DNA from: Humibacillus xanthopallidus
GTDB taxonomy: Bacteria > Actinomycetota > Actinomycetes > Actinomycetales > Dermatophilaceae
Direction: 5' to 3'
Assembly: GCF_006717145.1 (NCBI RefSeq)
Contig: NZ_VFQF01000003.1
Location: forward strand, 558,001-622,000
Length of the DNA: 64,000 nucleotides
The notes below the pieces were generated by a model. The model made no database searches and was not told the DNA's origin. It saw only the letters and a list, made by a program, of their open reading frames with translations. Below, piece by piece: positions 14,510 to 22,715 of this stretch; positions within the stretch are counted from its first letter, which is position 1, and the number at the start of each line of letters is the position of its first letter. A program made the position numbers and the translations under genes.

Positions 14510-15904
14510 GTGAGCGCCGAACCCCCCGACCCCGTGCAGACGGGGTCTCCACCTACGGGGCCGGCCGAGGAGCACCCACGGCTGCCCGGCCCGCCTCCGG
14601 GTGCCCGGTCGTCGCACTTCGTCGACCTCACGCCGTTGCGCGAGAGCCCGGCCTTCGCCCGGCTCTGGTTCGGCAACACCCTCGCCGGCATCGGCACGTT
14701 CGTCACCAACACGGCCGTCGGGCTGCACATCTACGACCTGACGCGCTCGACCTTCATGGTCTCGCTCGTCGCCTGGTTCTCGCTCGTGCCGATGATCGTC
14801 GCCGGCCTCTACGGCGGAGCGATCGCCGACCGGTTCGACCGGCGCACCGTCGCTCTCATCGCCTCTCTCGTCGCGTGGGCCTCGACGGTGAGCCTCGCGC
14901 TCATCGCCTGGGCGCACGTCGAGGCGGTCTGGGCCTTCTACGTCATCACGACCGTCAACGCCGTCGCAGCGACGATCGCCTCGACGACCCGACAGGCCAT
15001 CACGCCGCGGCTGCTGCCGGCCTGGCTGCTCCCCAAGGCAGCAGCGCTCGTCGGCATCTCGGGCGGCCTCATGGTGACCGTGGGCCCCGGCGTCGCCGGT
15101 GTGCTCGTCTCGCAGGTCGGCTACGCCTGGACCTACACCGTCGACGTGCTCCTCTTCCTCGCCGGCTTCTTCGGCCTGTGGACCCTGCCCCGCATCAGGC
15201 CCGAGGGCGGGCGGACCCCGGCAGGCGGCATACGCTCGGTGATCGACGGCCTGTCGCACCTGCGCCGCGCCCCCAACATCCGCATGAGCTTCGTCGTCGA
15301 CCTCATCGCGATGACCTTCGGCCAGCCCATGGTGCTCTTCCCTGCGGTCGGCGCGATCGTCATAGGCGGCGGCCCCGTGACGGCGGGCCTGCTCCTCGCG
15401 TCGTTCGCCGTCGGCGGCATCCTCTCGAGCCTCGTGTCCGGTCAGGTGACCGGCCTGCGCTGGCAGGGGCGGGCCATCCGCAACGCCATCGTCTGCTACG
15501 GCCTCGGCATCACCGGCTTCGGCGTCGTGCTCGCCTGGGTGACGCTCAGCGGCCACGCCGTGCAGTCGATGGACTTCGCCGACGTCAACGGGCCGGCCCT
15601 CCTGCTCGCAGCCGTGGCCCTCGCGGTCGCCGGGGGCTCCGACAACATCAGCTCGATCTTCCGGCAGACGATCCTGCAGACGGCCGTGCCCGACCACCTG
15701 CGCGGTCGCACCCAGGGCGTCTTCACCGTCGTCGTCACGGGTGGGCCGCGGCTCGGGCAGATGTTCGCCGGCACCCTCGCGACGCTCACGGCGACGTGGG
15801 TGCCCTCGCTCGTGGGTGGCGTCCTCGTCGTCGTCCTCGTCTGGGTGACCGTCGCGCGCGTCCCGTCCTTCCGCGACTACGACGCCCTCGACCCGCGCCC
15901 CTGA
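14510..15904 (+). CDS. MFS transporter, EntS/MFS_3-type exporter (464 aa)
   Basis: Major-facilitator protein with about 12 membrane segments and a 45-residue Pro-rich cytoplasmic N-terminus. The loop between helices 2 and 3 has GGAIADRFDRRTVALIAS, the MFS motif A. Overall similarity is to the enterobactin-exporter (EntS) branch, seen in FARLWFGNTLAGIGTFVT and in the second-half loop RGRTQGVFTVVVTGG. It starts at GTG 14510 with GGGGGAGG about a dozen bases upstream. No siderophore genes are nearby, so the substrate is open. Confidence 0.85.
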   Translation: MSAEPPDPVQTGSPPTGPAEEHPRLPGPPPGARSSHFVDLTPLRESPAFARLWFGNTLAGIGTFVTNTAVGLHIYDLTRSTFMVSLVAWFSLVPMIVAGLYGGAIADRFDRRTVALIASLVAWASTVSLALIAWAHVEAVWAFYVITTVNAVAATIASTTRQAITPRLLPAWLLPKAAALVGISGGLMVTVGPGVAGVLVSQVGYAWTYTVDVLLFLAGFFGLWTLPRIRPEGGRTPAGGIRSVIDGLSHLRRAPNIRMSFVVDLIAMTFGQPMVLFPAVGAIVIGGGPVTAGLLLASFAVGGILSSLVSGQVTGLRWQGRAIRNAIVCYGLGITGFGVVLAWVTLSGHAVQSMDFADVNGPALLLAAVALAVAGGSDNISSIFRQTILQTAVPDHLRGRTQGVFTVVVTGGPRLGQMFAGTLATLTATWVPSLVGGVLVVVLVWVTVARVPSFRDYDALDPRP

Positions 15905-16135
15905 CGCGCTCCAGCCCCGGCCCTGAGCAGCTCCCCGGAAGCGCTCCCGTGGCTTGATCAGGCCGAATGGCCTCCGTGCTGCTACGGTTCATAGCGGTTG
16001 CCGTTCCGGTCCCTCCACTCGGGACTGTGCACGACTGAGCCCCGGGCGACGTTTCCGTCCGATGTGCTCGCCGTGGTCATCGGCGGCCTGAGGTCTCCAC
16101 ACGGGAGAGCTCGCTGACAAGAAGAGGCAACACCA
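15905..16135 (+). promoter_or_regulatory. Upstream region/leader of the cold-shock gene
   Basis: 231 bp separate the exporter stop from the csp GTG. The region is less GC-rich than its neighbours near 15980-16060 and contains a GCTTGATC-type AT pocket. Cold-shock genes often have long leaders whose structure controls translation at low temperature; that role is inferred here only from the spacing. Confidence 0.3.
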
Positions 16136-16339
16136 GTGGCAACAGGCACCGTTAAGTGGTTCAACAGCGAAAAGGGCTTCGGCTTCATCGAGCAGGACGG
16201 TGGCGGCGCTGACGTCTTCGTGCACTACTCGGCCATCGACAGCGGCGGCTACCGCGAGCTGCAGGACGGCCAGAAGGTCGAGTTCGACGTCACGCAGGGC
16301 CCGAAGGGTCCTCAGGCGGAGAAGGTCCGGGTCATCTGA
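16136..16339 (+). CDS. Cold-shock-domain protein (67 aa)
   Basis: OB-fold single-stranded nucleic-acid-binding protein. RNP1 (KGFGFIEQ) and RNP2 (DVFVHYSAI) are intact, with the family's [11 protein letters not shown] start. It acts as an RNA chaperone. The GTG start at 16136 follows AAGAAGAGG. The insertion QDGGGADVF is typical of actinobacterial Csp. An 11-bp-stem terminator lies 33 bp past the stop. Confidence 0.96.
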   Translation: MATGTVKWFNSEKGFGFIEQDGGGADVFVHYSAIDSGGYRELQDGQKVEFDVTQGPKGPQAEKVRVI

Positions 16340-16371
16340 CCCAGCCAGACATCTCGGGACATCGTCCCGTC

Positions 16372-16402
16372 AGGAACCCCCGGCCGATGGTCGGGGGTTC
16401 CT
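16372..16402. terminator. Intrinsic-type hairpin after csp
   Basis: AGGAACCCCCG (16372-16382) pairs with CGGGGGTTCCT (16392-16402) around a 9-nt loop. It lies between the convergent csp and galE stops and can serve both. Confidence 0.85.
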
Positions 16403-16418
16403 GCGTGTCCCCGGCTGG

Positions 16419-17435
16419 TCAGGCGTCGGGGTAGCCGTGCGGGTTGGCGCTCTGCCAGCGCCACTGGTCGACGCACATGTCGTCCATCGACTTCTCGGCG
16501 CGCCAGCCCAGCTCGCGGTTGGCACGGCTCGGGTCGGCGAACGACTCGGGCAGGTCGCCGGCGCGTCGGGCGACGACCTCGTAGGGCAGCTCGTGCCCGA
16601 CGGCGCGCTCGAAGGCGTGCAGCACCTCGAGGACGCTCGTGCCGTGGCCCGTGCCGAGGTTCCACGTCGACACCGGGTCGTCGATCTTGCCGAGCCGGTC
16701 GAGCGCGGCGAGGTGGCCGGCCGCGAGGTCCTCGACGTGGATGTAGTCGCGCAGGCAGGTGCCGTCGGGCGTCGGGTAGTCGTCGCCGAAGACGAGCAGC
16801 TTGTCGCGCCGACCGACCGCGACCTGCGCGATGAAGGGCATGAGGTTGTTGGGGATGCCCTGCGGGTCCTCACCGATCGTGCCGCTCACGTGGGCGCCCA
16901 CCGGGTTGAAGTAGCGCAGCAGCGCGATGCGCAGCGTGGGGTCCGCAGCGGCGACGTCGCGCAGGATCTGCTCGATCATCACCTTGGTCCACCCGTAGGG
17001 GTTGGTCGCCGCGGTCGGCATGTCCTCGACGAGGGGTGGGGTGTTGTGCCCGTAGACCGTGGCCGAGGAGCTGAAGACGAGTTTCTTGACCTGGTGCAGC
17101 CGCATCGCGCGCACGAGCGAGAACGTCGAGACGAGGTTGTTCTCGTAGTACTCGAGCGGCATCTCGACGCTCTCGCCGACGGCCTTGAGCCCGGCGAAGT
17201 GGATGACCGCGTCGATCTGCTCGTTCGCGAAGAGATGCTCGGTCTTGTCGTGGTCGCGCAGGTCGAAGGAGTGCACCGGCAGGTGGGTGTCGGTGAGGGC
17301 TTCGAGCCGGTTGACCACGGTGGGCTTGCTGTTGCCGAAGTTGTCGACGATGAGCACGTCGTGCCCCGCCGCGACGAGCTGGACCACGGTGTGCGAGCCG
17401 ATGTAGCCGGCGCCGCCGCTGACGAGTACGCGCAT
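16419..17435 (-). CDS. galE: UDP-glucose 4-epimerase (338 aa)
   Basis: Extended short-chain dehydrogenase. The NAD motif GGAGYIGSHT is at the N-terminus. The catalytic triad is seen as Ser in FSSSATVYG, with Tyr and Lys in NPYGWTKVMIEQ. RYFNPVGAH and LRDYIHVEDLA complete the GalE signature. It interconverts UDP-glucose and UDP-galactose for the Leloir pathway and for envelope glycans. ATG at 17433-17435; a longer open frame upstream is unsupported. It lies 43 bp downstream of the M56 peptidase gene on the same strand. Confidence 0.95.
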   Translation of the reverse strand: MRVLVSGGAGYIGSHTVVQLVAAGHDVLIVDNFGNSKPTVVNRLEALTDTHLPVHSFDLRDHDKTEHLFANEQIDAVIHFAGLKAVGESVEMPLEYYENNLVSTFSLVRAMRLHQVKKLVFSSSATVYGHNTPPLVEDMPTAATNPYGWTKVMIEQILRDVAAADPTLRIALLRYFNPVGAHVSGTIGEDPQGIPNNLMPFIAQVAVGRRDKLLVFGDDYPTPDGTCLRDYIHVEDLAAGHLAALDRLGKIDDPVSTWNLGTGHGTSVLEVLHAFERAVGHELPYEVVARRAGDLPESFADPSRANRELGWRAEKSMDDMCVDQWRWQSANPHGYPDA

Positions 17436-17478
17436 GGTGCTCACCCTAGCGAGCCGACGCCTGGTGGTGCTGGGCGCC

Positions 17479-18363
17479 TCAAGCGGGCGAGAAGCCTGCG
17501 AAGGCGAGCACCAGCAGCGTGAGGGGAGCGGCCACGAGGACGATCGAGGCGGCATACATCAGCGTCGACGCGACGGGTGCGGGCAGGCCGGCCACCCGGC
17601 CACCCTCGAGGAGCTCGATGCGGGCCTTGGCGGCGGCAGTGCTCTCGCGGATGGCCATCGCCCCGGCGGGCTTGGGGCCGTCGGCCATGCCCACGATCGC
17701 GCGCGCCGTCGTCACGACACCGGCGCGGCGCACGGCAGCACGGTCGGCGAGCACCTCGATGAGCAGGTGCACCTCCCGCAGCGCGGTCGAGGAGCGCACG
17801 AAGCCCGGAACCGCCTCGTGCACGACGGTGAAGAACTCCATGACGAGGTCATGGCGGGCGGCGAGGTGGGCGCGCTCGTGGGCCATGACGGCGTCGAGCT
17901 CGTCGGGGGAGAGGCGGTCGATGGTGCCCTGCGTCAGCACGACGCGGCGCCGCACGCCGGGCAGGCAGTATGCCGTGGGGGTCGTGTGCTCGAGGACGCG
18001 CGTGTGGCCGTCGCCCTGGGTCGCGAGCAGGTCGACGAGCTCGCGGTGGCGCCGACGCACGCTTCGCAGGTTGCGGCCGACCCGGTCACCCGAGACGAGC
18101 AGGCGCACCGTCACGATGCCGGTGAGCAGGGCGGCGACGGCGAGGACCGGCCAGCTGTCGCGAAGGCGCGGCGCCGAGCCGATGAGCCACGGCACGGCCG
18201 CCGGTGCGGCGAAGAGCGCCGCGAGAACCGCCGCCACGGCGGTGGACTGCCACAGCACGAGGGCTGCCCGCGGGCCGCGTCGCACCGTCGTCACGCGGGC
18301 GAGCGCGCGCGGCACCGGCCACGCGAGCAGCAGCGCCAGTGCGACGAGGGCGAGGACGAGCAC
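17479..18363 (-). CDS. M56-family membrane metallopeptidase, BlaR1/MecR1-like (294 aa)
   Basis: Integral membrane zinc protease. The zinc-binding helix AHERAHLAARHDL (HExxH-like; here HERAH) is at about 161-173, followed by a glutamate-bearing helix (VLADRAAVRRA). It has three N-terminal and two C-terminal membrane segments. In BlaR1 systems the signal-activated protease cleaves the partner BlaI repressor. It lies 3 bp downstream of the blaI-like gene, so the pairing is firm. It lacks the extracellular penicillin-binding sensor domain of BlaR1 (294 versus about 600 residues), so any signal must be sensed differently. Confidence 0.9.
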   Translation of the reverse strand: MLVLALVALALLLAWPVPRALARVTTVRRGPRAALVLWQSTAVAAVLAALFAAPAAVPWLIGSAPRLRDSWPVLAVAALLTGIVTVRLLVSGDRVGRNLRSVRRRHRELVDLLATQGDGHTRVLEHTTPTAYCLPGVRRRVVLTQGTIDRLSPDELDAVMAHERAHLAARHDLVMEFFTVVHEAVPGFVRSSTALREVHLLIEVLADRAAVRRAGVVTTARAIVGMADGPKPAGAMAIRESTAAAKARIELLEGGRVAGLPAPVASTLMYAASIVLVAAPLTLLVLAFAGFSPA

Positions 18364-18366
18364 GGC

Positions 18367-18786
18367 TCAGGTGGTCGCGCGGACGCCGGCGGAGTTGCGG
18401 GCCTCGAGCTCGGCGAGCGCCGCGCGCAGCTCGTCGATCTCCTCGGGCGTCGACTCGTCGAGGAAGTGGAGCAGCGCCGTACGACGGGTGTCGCCGGCGA
18501 GCTCGCCCAGGGTGTGGTGCAGCGTCTCGGAGGTGAGCTCCGCGCGGGAGGACGACGCGGTGTAGCGCCAGGCGCGGCCGTCGCGCTCACGCTCGACGAG
18601 GCCCTTCTTCGACATGCGGTCGAGCACCGTCATGAGGGTCGTGTAGGCGAGGCCGCGGTCGAGGCCCACCCGGTCGTGCACCTCACGGACGGTAAGGCCG
18701 TCGGGGTGTGCCTCGTGGGAGGTCCAGAGCTCTTCCATGACGGCGCGCTCGAGGTCACCGAGCCGGTTGCGGGGAGTGCTGGGCAT
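18367..18786 (-). CDS. BlaI/MecI/CopY-family repressor (139 aa)
   Basis: Winged-helix repressor that binds DNA as a dimer and is cleaved by an M56 protease. The N-terminal domain shows LGDLERAVMEELW, the recognition region LDRGLAYTTLMTVLDRMSKKG and the wing LVERERDGRAWRY. The C-terminal helix region LLHFLDESTPEEIDELRAAL is for dimerisation. It begins 12 bp after the cydC stop and continues into the M56 gene. In mycobacteria a BlaI homologue has been linked to respiratory-gene control (general knowledge). Its placement within the cytochrome bd operon suggests a similar role here, by inference. Confidence 0.92.
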   Translation of the reverse strand: MPSTPRNRLGDLERAVMEELWTSHEAHPDGLTVREVHDRVGLDRGLAYTTLMTVLDRMSKKGLVERERDGRAWRYTASSSRAELTSETLHHTLGELAGDTRRTALLHFLDESTPEEIDELRAALAELEARNSAGVRATT

Positions 18787-18798
18787 GTCGTGTCCAAT

Positions 18799-20694
18799 CT
18801 ACCGACGGGGCGGGTGGTGCGGGCTGGGGCCGGGGGCGGCCGTCGCCGAGGGGGCATCAAGTATGAGGGCTTTGTCCGTGGTCGACGCCGGGTGGCGGAG
18901 GGACAGGGACCTCTCGAAGAGATCTACCCCCTCGTCACGATGCGTCACCATGACCAGCGTCCGGGGCGGCTCGGATATGCCCGCGACGCGCGTGAGATCG
19001 GCCACGACCGAGCGGGCTGTCGGCGGGTCGAGGTGGGCAACGGGCTCGTCGAGGAGCACGACGGGGCGCCGGCTGAGCAGCGCGCGGGCTATGCCGAGCC
19101 GGGTGCGCTGGCCACCCGAGATGCCGCGTCCGCCCGCGCCGAGCACCGTGTCGAGCCCGGCGGGCAGGTCGGTCGTCAGCGTGGCGAGCCCGGCATCGGC
19201 GAGGGCTGTCTCCATGGTCGCGTCGTCGGCGTCCGGGGCCGCCAGGGCGAGGTTGGCGCGCAGGCTCGTCGCGAAGACGTGGGTGTCGTCGTCGACGACG
19301 GCGAGGTGGCTGCGGGCGCCCTCGAGCGGCAGGGTCATGACGTCGACGTCGTCGTGCAGGTAGGAGCCGGCGACGGGGTCGAGGTGCCGGGCGAGCACCG
19401 CGAGCAGGGTCGACTTGCCGCTGCCGTTCGGGCCGGTGATCGCGAGGGTCGACCCGGCCGGCAGGTCGAGGTCGGCGGGGGCGAGGTCGGTGCGGTCGCC
19501 GGTCCACGACGCCGTGACTCCGAGGGTGCGCAGATGCAGGCCGGCGTCGGCGGTGGTGGCTGCGGGGACGGCGTGGTCGGTGGGGAGAGGGTGGCCGGTG
19601 GTGGGGGCGGGGTCATGGACGGCGGGGTCGTGGACAGCGGGGGTGAGGTCGAGCAGGTTGTCGATGCGCCGCTCGCTCTCCTTGGCGCGGGCGAGGGCGC
19701 GCATGGCATCGACGAGCGGTGAGATGGCGTCGGACACCGCAACCGGTGTCAGGGCGAGCAGTGCCTTGACCGGCGCCGCGACGTCGAGGCCCTGGGCGAT
19801 GACCGCCACGACGATGACTGCAGCGCCGACGGCGACGAGGAAGAGCGCCGCGGCTGCGGCCCGGCCCAGGCTGACCCGTCGGGTGACGCGGGCGAGCGTC
19901 GCGTGGGCGTCGTCCAGCCAGCCCAGGGCGGTGGGCCACCCGCCGACGGCGCGCAGCTCGAGGGCCTGGTTGGCCATCAGCTCGCTGACGCGGGTGACCT
20001 CCGCTCGGGCGGCGAGCAGGTCGGCGAGGGAGCGCGACTCGAGGTGTGCGGCCAGGGCGCAGATCGCGGCGACGACGAGGGCGAGCACGGTGATCACGAG
20101 ACCGACAGGAGGCGCGATGAGGGTCGTGACCCCGATGACGATGGCCCCGGCGACCAGGGTCGAGATGACGGGCACGGTGACGCGCACCTGGGCGTCGACG
20201 GCATCCGTGAGGTCGTCGACGACCCCTGTCAGCACGTCGGAGCGCCGCCGGCGTCCGAGCCGCGCCGGCGTCAGCGGGATGAGCCGGGCGTATGCCGTCG
20301 TGCGGCGGTCGGCGAGCAGCCGCAGGGCCACGTCGTGGCTGACGAGGCGCTCCCAGTAGCGGAACAGTGGCCGGGCCATGCCGAACGCGCGCACCGCGAC
20401 GATGGCGGTGAGCAGGGTGAGGATGACGGGCATCTCCGCGGCGCGCACGATGAGCCAGCCCGACGTCGCCGTGAGGGCCATGCCGCATGCGGTCGCGAGT
20501 CCGCCGAGCAGGCCGCCCTTGGCAGTGCCGGCCGTGGGCCACCACACCGCCCGCCGCCGGCTGCTGTCTCCCCCCACCCCCATTCGAGGTGATGTGGGCA
20601 CCGACGTGGGGTGCGCGATCACCCCGACTCGGGGGGTGGCGGGGGGACGGGGCGTGCTCGGGTTCGGGCTCGGCTGGCTCTCGTCGCGGGTCAT
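18799..20694 (-). CDS. cydC: Cytochrome bd biogenesis ABC exporter subunit CydC (631 aa)
   Basis: Half-transporter of the heterodimeric CydDC thiol/haem exporter needed to assemble cytochrome bd. Six membrane helices (about 55-340) are followed by a nucleotide-binding domain: Walker A GPNGSGKSTLL, signature GISGGQRTRLGIARAL and Walker B VVLLDEPVAHLD. The ATG overlaps the stop of the micro-ORF upstream (ATGA). Residues about 20-39 (including TPRVGVIAHPTS) are encoded by one copy of the 56-bp palindromic element, so the first roughly 45 residues are not part of the family. The native start may once have been nearer the first helix. The C-terminus is also Pro/Ala-rich. Confidence 0.92.
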   Translation of the reverse strand: MTRDESQPSPNPSTPRPPATPRVGVIAHPTSVPTSPRMGVGGDSSRRRAVWWPTAGTAKGGLLGGLATACGMALTATSGWLIVRAAEMPVILTLLTAIVAVRAFGMARPLFRYWERLVSHDVALRLLADRRTTAYARLIPLTPARLGRRRRSDVLTGVVDDLTDAVDAQVRVTVPVISTLVAGAIVIGVTTLIAPPVGLVITVLALVVAAICALAAHLESRSLADLLAARAEVTRVSELMANQALELRAVGGWPTALGWLDDAHATLARVTRRVSLGRAAAAALFLVAVGAAVIVVAVIAQGLDVAAPVKALLALTPVAVSDAISPLVDAMRALARAKESERRIDNLLDLTPAVHDPAVHDPAPTTGHPLPTDHAVPAATTADAGLHLRTLGVTASWTGDRTDLAPADLDLPAGSTLAITGPNGSGKSTLLAVLARHLDPVAGSYLHDDVDVMTLPLEGARSHLAVVDDDTHVFATSLRANLALAAPDADDATMETALADAGLATLTTDLPAGLDTVLGAGGRGISGGQRTRLGIARALLSRRPVVLLDEPVAHLDPPTARSVVADLTRVAGISEPPRTLVMVTHRDEGVDLFERSLSLRHPASTTDKALILDAPSATAAPGPSPHHPPRR

Positions 20695-21086
20695 GGTGCG
20701 ACCTCCCGTCCTCCGGTTCGAGGTGATGTGGGCACCGACGTGGGGTCCCCGATCACCTCGACTCGGGGGGTGTGCTGCGAGGGAGAACCCTCTGACTCAC
20801 CCCCGGTTCGAGGTGATGTGGGCACCGACGTGGGGTCCGCGATCACCTCGACTCGGGGGGTGTGCTGCGAGTGAGAACCCTCTGACTCGCCCCCGGTTCG
20901 AGGTGATATCGGCACCGACGTGGCGTCTGCGATCACCTCGACTCGGGGGGTGTCGGGGGGAGGGGTCATGCTCGGGTTCGGGCTCGAGTGGCTCTCGTCG
21001 CGGGTCATGGTGCGACCTCCCGTCCTCCGGTTCGAGGTGATGTGGGCACCGACGTGGGGTCCGCGATCACCTCGACTCGGGGGGTG
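20583..21086. repeat. Five copies of a 56-bp palindromic element (family A)
   Basis: Copies lie at 20583-20638, 20717-20772, 20807-20862, 20897-20952 and 21031-21086. Each starts TTCGAGGTGAT, has a GGGCACCGACGTGGGGT-like (or ATCGGCACC) centre, and ends ATCACCTCGACTCGGGGGG, so the outer 10-11 bases are inverted repeats. Centre-to-centre distances are 134, 90, 90 and 134 bp. The two 134-bp steps each contain a copy of the cydD-end/cydC-start junction, showing a tandem duplication of the junction. The elements are read through in frame by cydD, the micro-ORF and cydC. Two further copies are at 35349-35459. Confidence 0.95.
20691..21008 (-). CDS. Repeat-derived micro-ORF between cydD and cydC (105 aa)
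   Basis: An open frame whose start overlaps the cydD stop (ATGA at 21005-21008) and whose stop overlaps the cydC start (ATGA at 20691-20694). Its first 15 residues (MTRDESHSSPNPSMT) nearly match the CydC N-terminus. Its last six (GREVAP) match the CydD C-terminus. Between them are three tandem versions of TPRVEVIADPTSVPTSPRTG. It is therefore a mosaic formed by duplication of the cydD/cydC junction around palindromic elements. It may be translated for coupling; a function as a protein is doubtful. Confidence 0.4.
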   Translation of the reverse strand: MTRDESHSSPNPSMTPPPDTPRVEVIADATSVPISPRTGGESEGSHSQHTPRVEVIADPTSVPTSPRTGGESEGSPSQHTPRVEVIGDPTSVPTSPRTGGREVAP

Positions 21087-22678
21087 GTGGGGATGAGGAG
21101 GTGAACGTGCTGGTCGGCGTGCTCCAGCAGCTCGTCGCGGTGCGTCGCAGCGATGACGACCCGCCGCTCGGCGATCTCAGCGACGAGCCGGGCGAGCTGC
21201 TCGGCCCCCTCGGGGTCGACGTGCGCGGTCGGCTCGTCGAGGAGCAGGAGGGTGTCGGTCGCGAGCCAGGCCCGGGCGAGGGCGAGCCTCTGGCGCTGAC
21301 CGGCCGACAGCCCGAAGCCGTCGTCGCCGATCGTCGTCGACAGGCCCTCGTCGAGGGCGGCCACGACTCCGTCGACCTCGACCGCCCGCAGCGCCTCCCA
21401 CAGCTCGGCGTCGGAGGCCGGGTGCCCGAGCGTGAGGGCGTCGCGGATGCTGCCTGCTCCGAGGAAGGGACGCTGGGTGACGTAGTGGCATGCGGGTGCA
21501 CTGACGGCGCCGTCCGTGGGGCGTCGCAGACCGGCGACGAGGTCGAGCAGGGTCGACTTACCGACACCCGACTCGCCCGTGACGACGGTGAGGCCGGGGC
21601 CGGCCACGAGGTCGAGGTCACGGATCACGGGAGGCGACCCGGCGGCATACGCGAAGGTCACGCCCTCGAGACGCACCTCGCCGACGCGGCTGCTCCCCAC
21701 CGGCCCCGCGCTCGTCGCTGCACGGGTGGCGGCGGGCAGGGCTGCAGGTGCGAGCTGGGTGAGGATCTCGTCGAGGGCGACGGCTCCGTCGGCGGCGGAG
21801 TGGTACTCCGCTCCGACCCGGCGCACCGGCCAGTAGGCCTCCGGGGCGAGGAGGATGGCGACGAGCCCCGGGCCGAGCTCCATCGAGCCGTGCGACAGCC
21901 GAAGGCCGACGGTGACCGCGACGATCGCGACCGAGATCGTCGCGAGCAGCTCGAGCGCGGCGGAGGAGAGGAACGCGATGCGCAGCGTCTCCATCGTCGC
22001 CACACGGTGCCGCTCGCTGACCGCACGCACCGTCTCGACCTGGCGCCGGGCGCGGCCGTAGCCGACGAGCGTCGGCAGGCCCCGCACGACGTCGAGGAAG
22101 TGACCCGAGAGGGCGGCGAGGGCCGACCAGCGGCGCTCCGTCGACTCGGCTGTCGCCTTGCCGATGAGGGCCGCGAAGACGGGCAGCAGTGGCAGCGTCA
22201 GGATGACGACGAGGGCGCTCGGCCAGTCGACGACGAGCAGCGTGCCGATGGCGAGCACGGGCACGACGGCAGCGGTCACGAGCGTCGGGAAGAACTTCGC
22301 GGCATACGGCTCGACGGCGCTCGCGCCGCCGGTGGCGAGCGCGACGGCACGGGACGGCTCGGGGCGCGAGCCCTCGTCGAGCTCGCCCCACCGGCGCAGC
22401 AGCGCCGATCGCAAGGCGGTCGACACCGCGACGCCGGACCGGGCCGCCACCCACTCGCTGGCCGCGGCGAGTCCGGCCCGCACGACGAAGATGATGCCGA
22501 GCCACACGAGCGCCGTCGTCAGTGAGCCACCGCCGACCACCCCGACGATGACGGCCGAAATCGCGAAAGCCGTTGCGATCGTGGCAATCCCGGCGACCAC
22601 GCCGAGCGCCCCGAGGGCAGCGACGGGCCTCCGGGCGGCAGGGACCGCCCGGAGGAGTCGTGGGTCGAACGGCTTCAC
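21005..22678 (-). CDS. cydD: Cytochrome bd biogenesis ABC exporter subunit CydD (557 aa)
   Basis: Partner of CydC. Six transmembrane helices (about 15-300), then an ATPase domain: Walker A TGESGVGKSTLLDL, signature GLSAGQRQRLALARAW and Walker B LLLLDEPTAHVD, with the switch His in AATHRDELLEHA. The family normally ends close to that point. Here a 27-residue tail, beginning TPRVEVIADPTS, is contributed by a family A palindromic element. The gene starts 37 bp after cydB. Exports cysteine/glutathione-type thiols in known systems; substrates here are inferred. Confidence 0.93.
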   Translation of the reverse strand: MKPFDPRLLRAVPAARRPVAALGALGVVAGIATIATAFAISAVIVGVVGGGSLTTALVWLGIIFVVRAGLAAASEWVAARSGVAVSTALRSALLRRWGELDEGSRPEPSRAVALATGGASAVEPYAAKFFPTLVTAAVVPVLAIGTLLVVDWPSALVVILTLPLLPVFAALIGKATAESTERRWSALAALSGHFLDVVRGLPTLVGYGRARRQVETVRAVSERHRVATMETLRIAFLSSAALELLATISVAIVAVTVGLRLSHGSMELGPGLVAILLAPEAYWPVRRVGAEYHSAADGAVALDEILTQLAPAALPAATRAATSAGPVGSSRVGEVRLEGVTFAYAAGSPPVIRDLDLVAGPGLTVVTGESGVGKSTLLDLVAGLRRPTDGAVSAPACHYVTQRPFLGAGSIRDALTLGHPASDAELWEALRAVEVDGVVAALDEGLSTTIGDDGFGLSAGQRQRLALARAWLATDTLLLLDEPTAHVDPEGAEQLARLVAEIAERRVVIAATHRDELLEHADQHVHLLIPTTPRVEVIADPTSVPTSPRTGGREVAP

Positions 22679-22715
22679 GTGATGGCCTCGCTGGGGTTGT
22701 CGACGGTCGTGCAGG

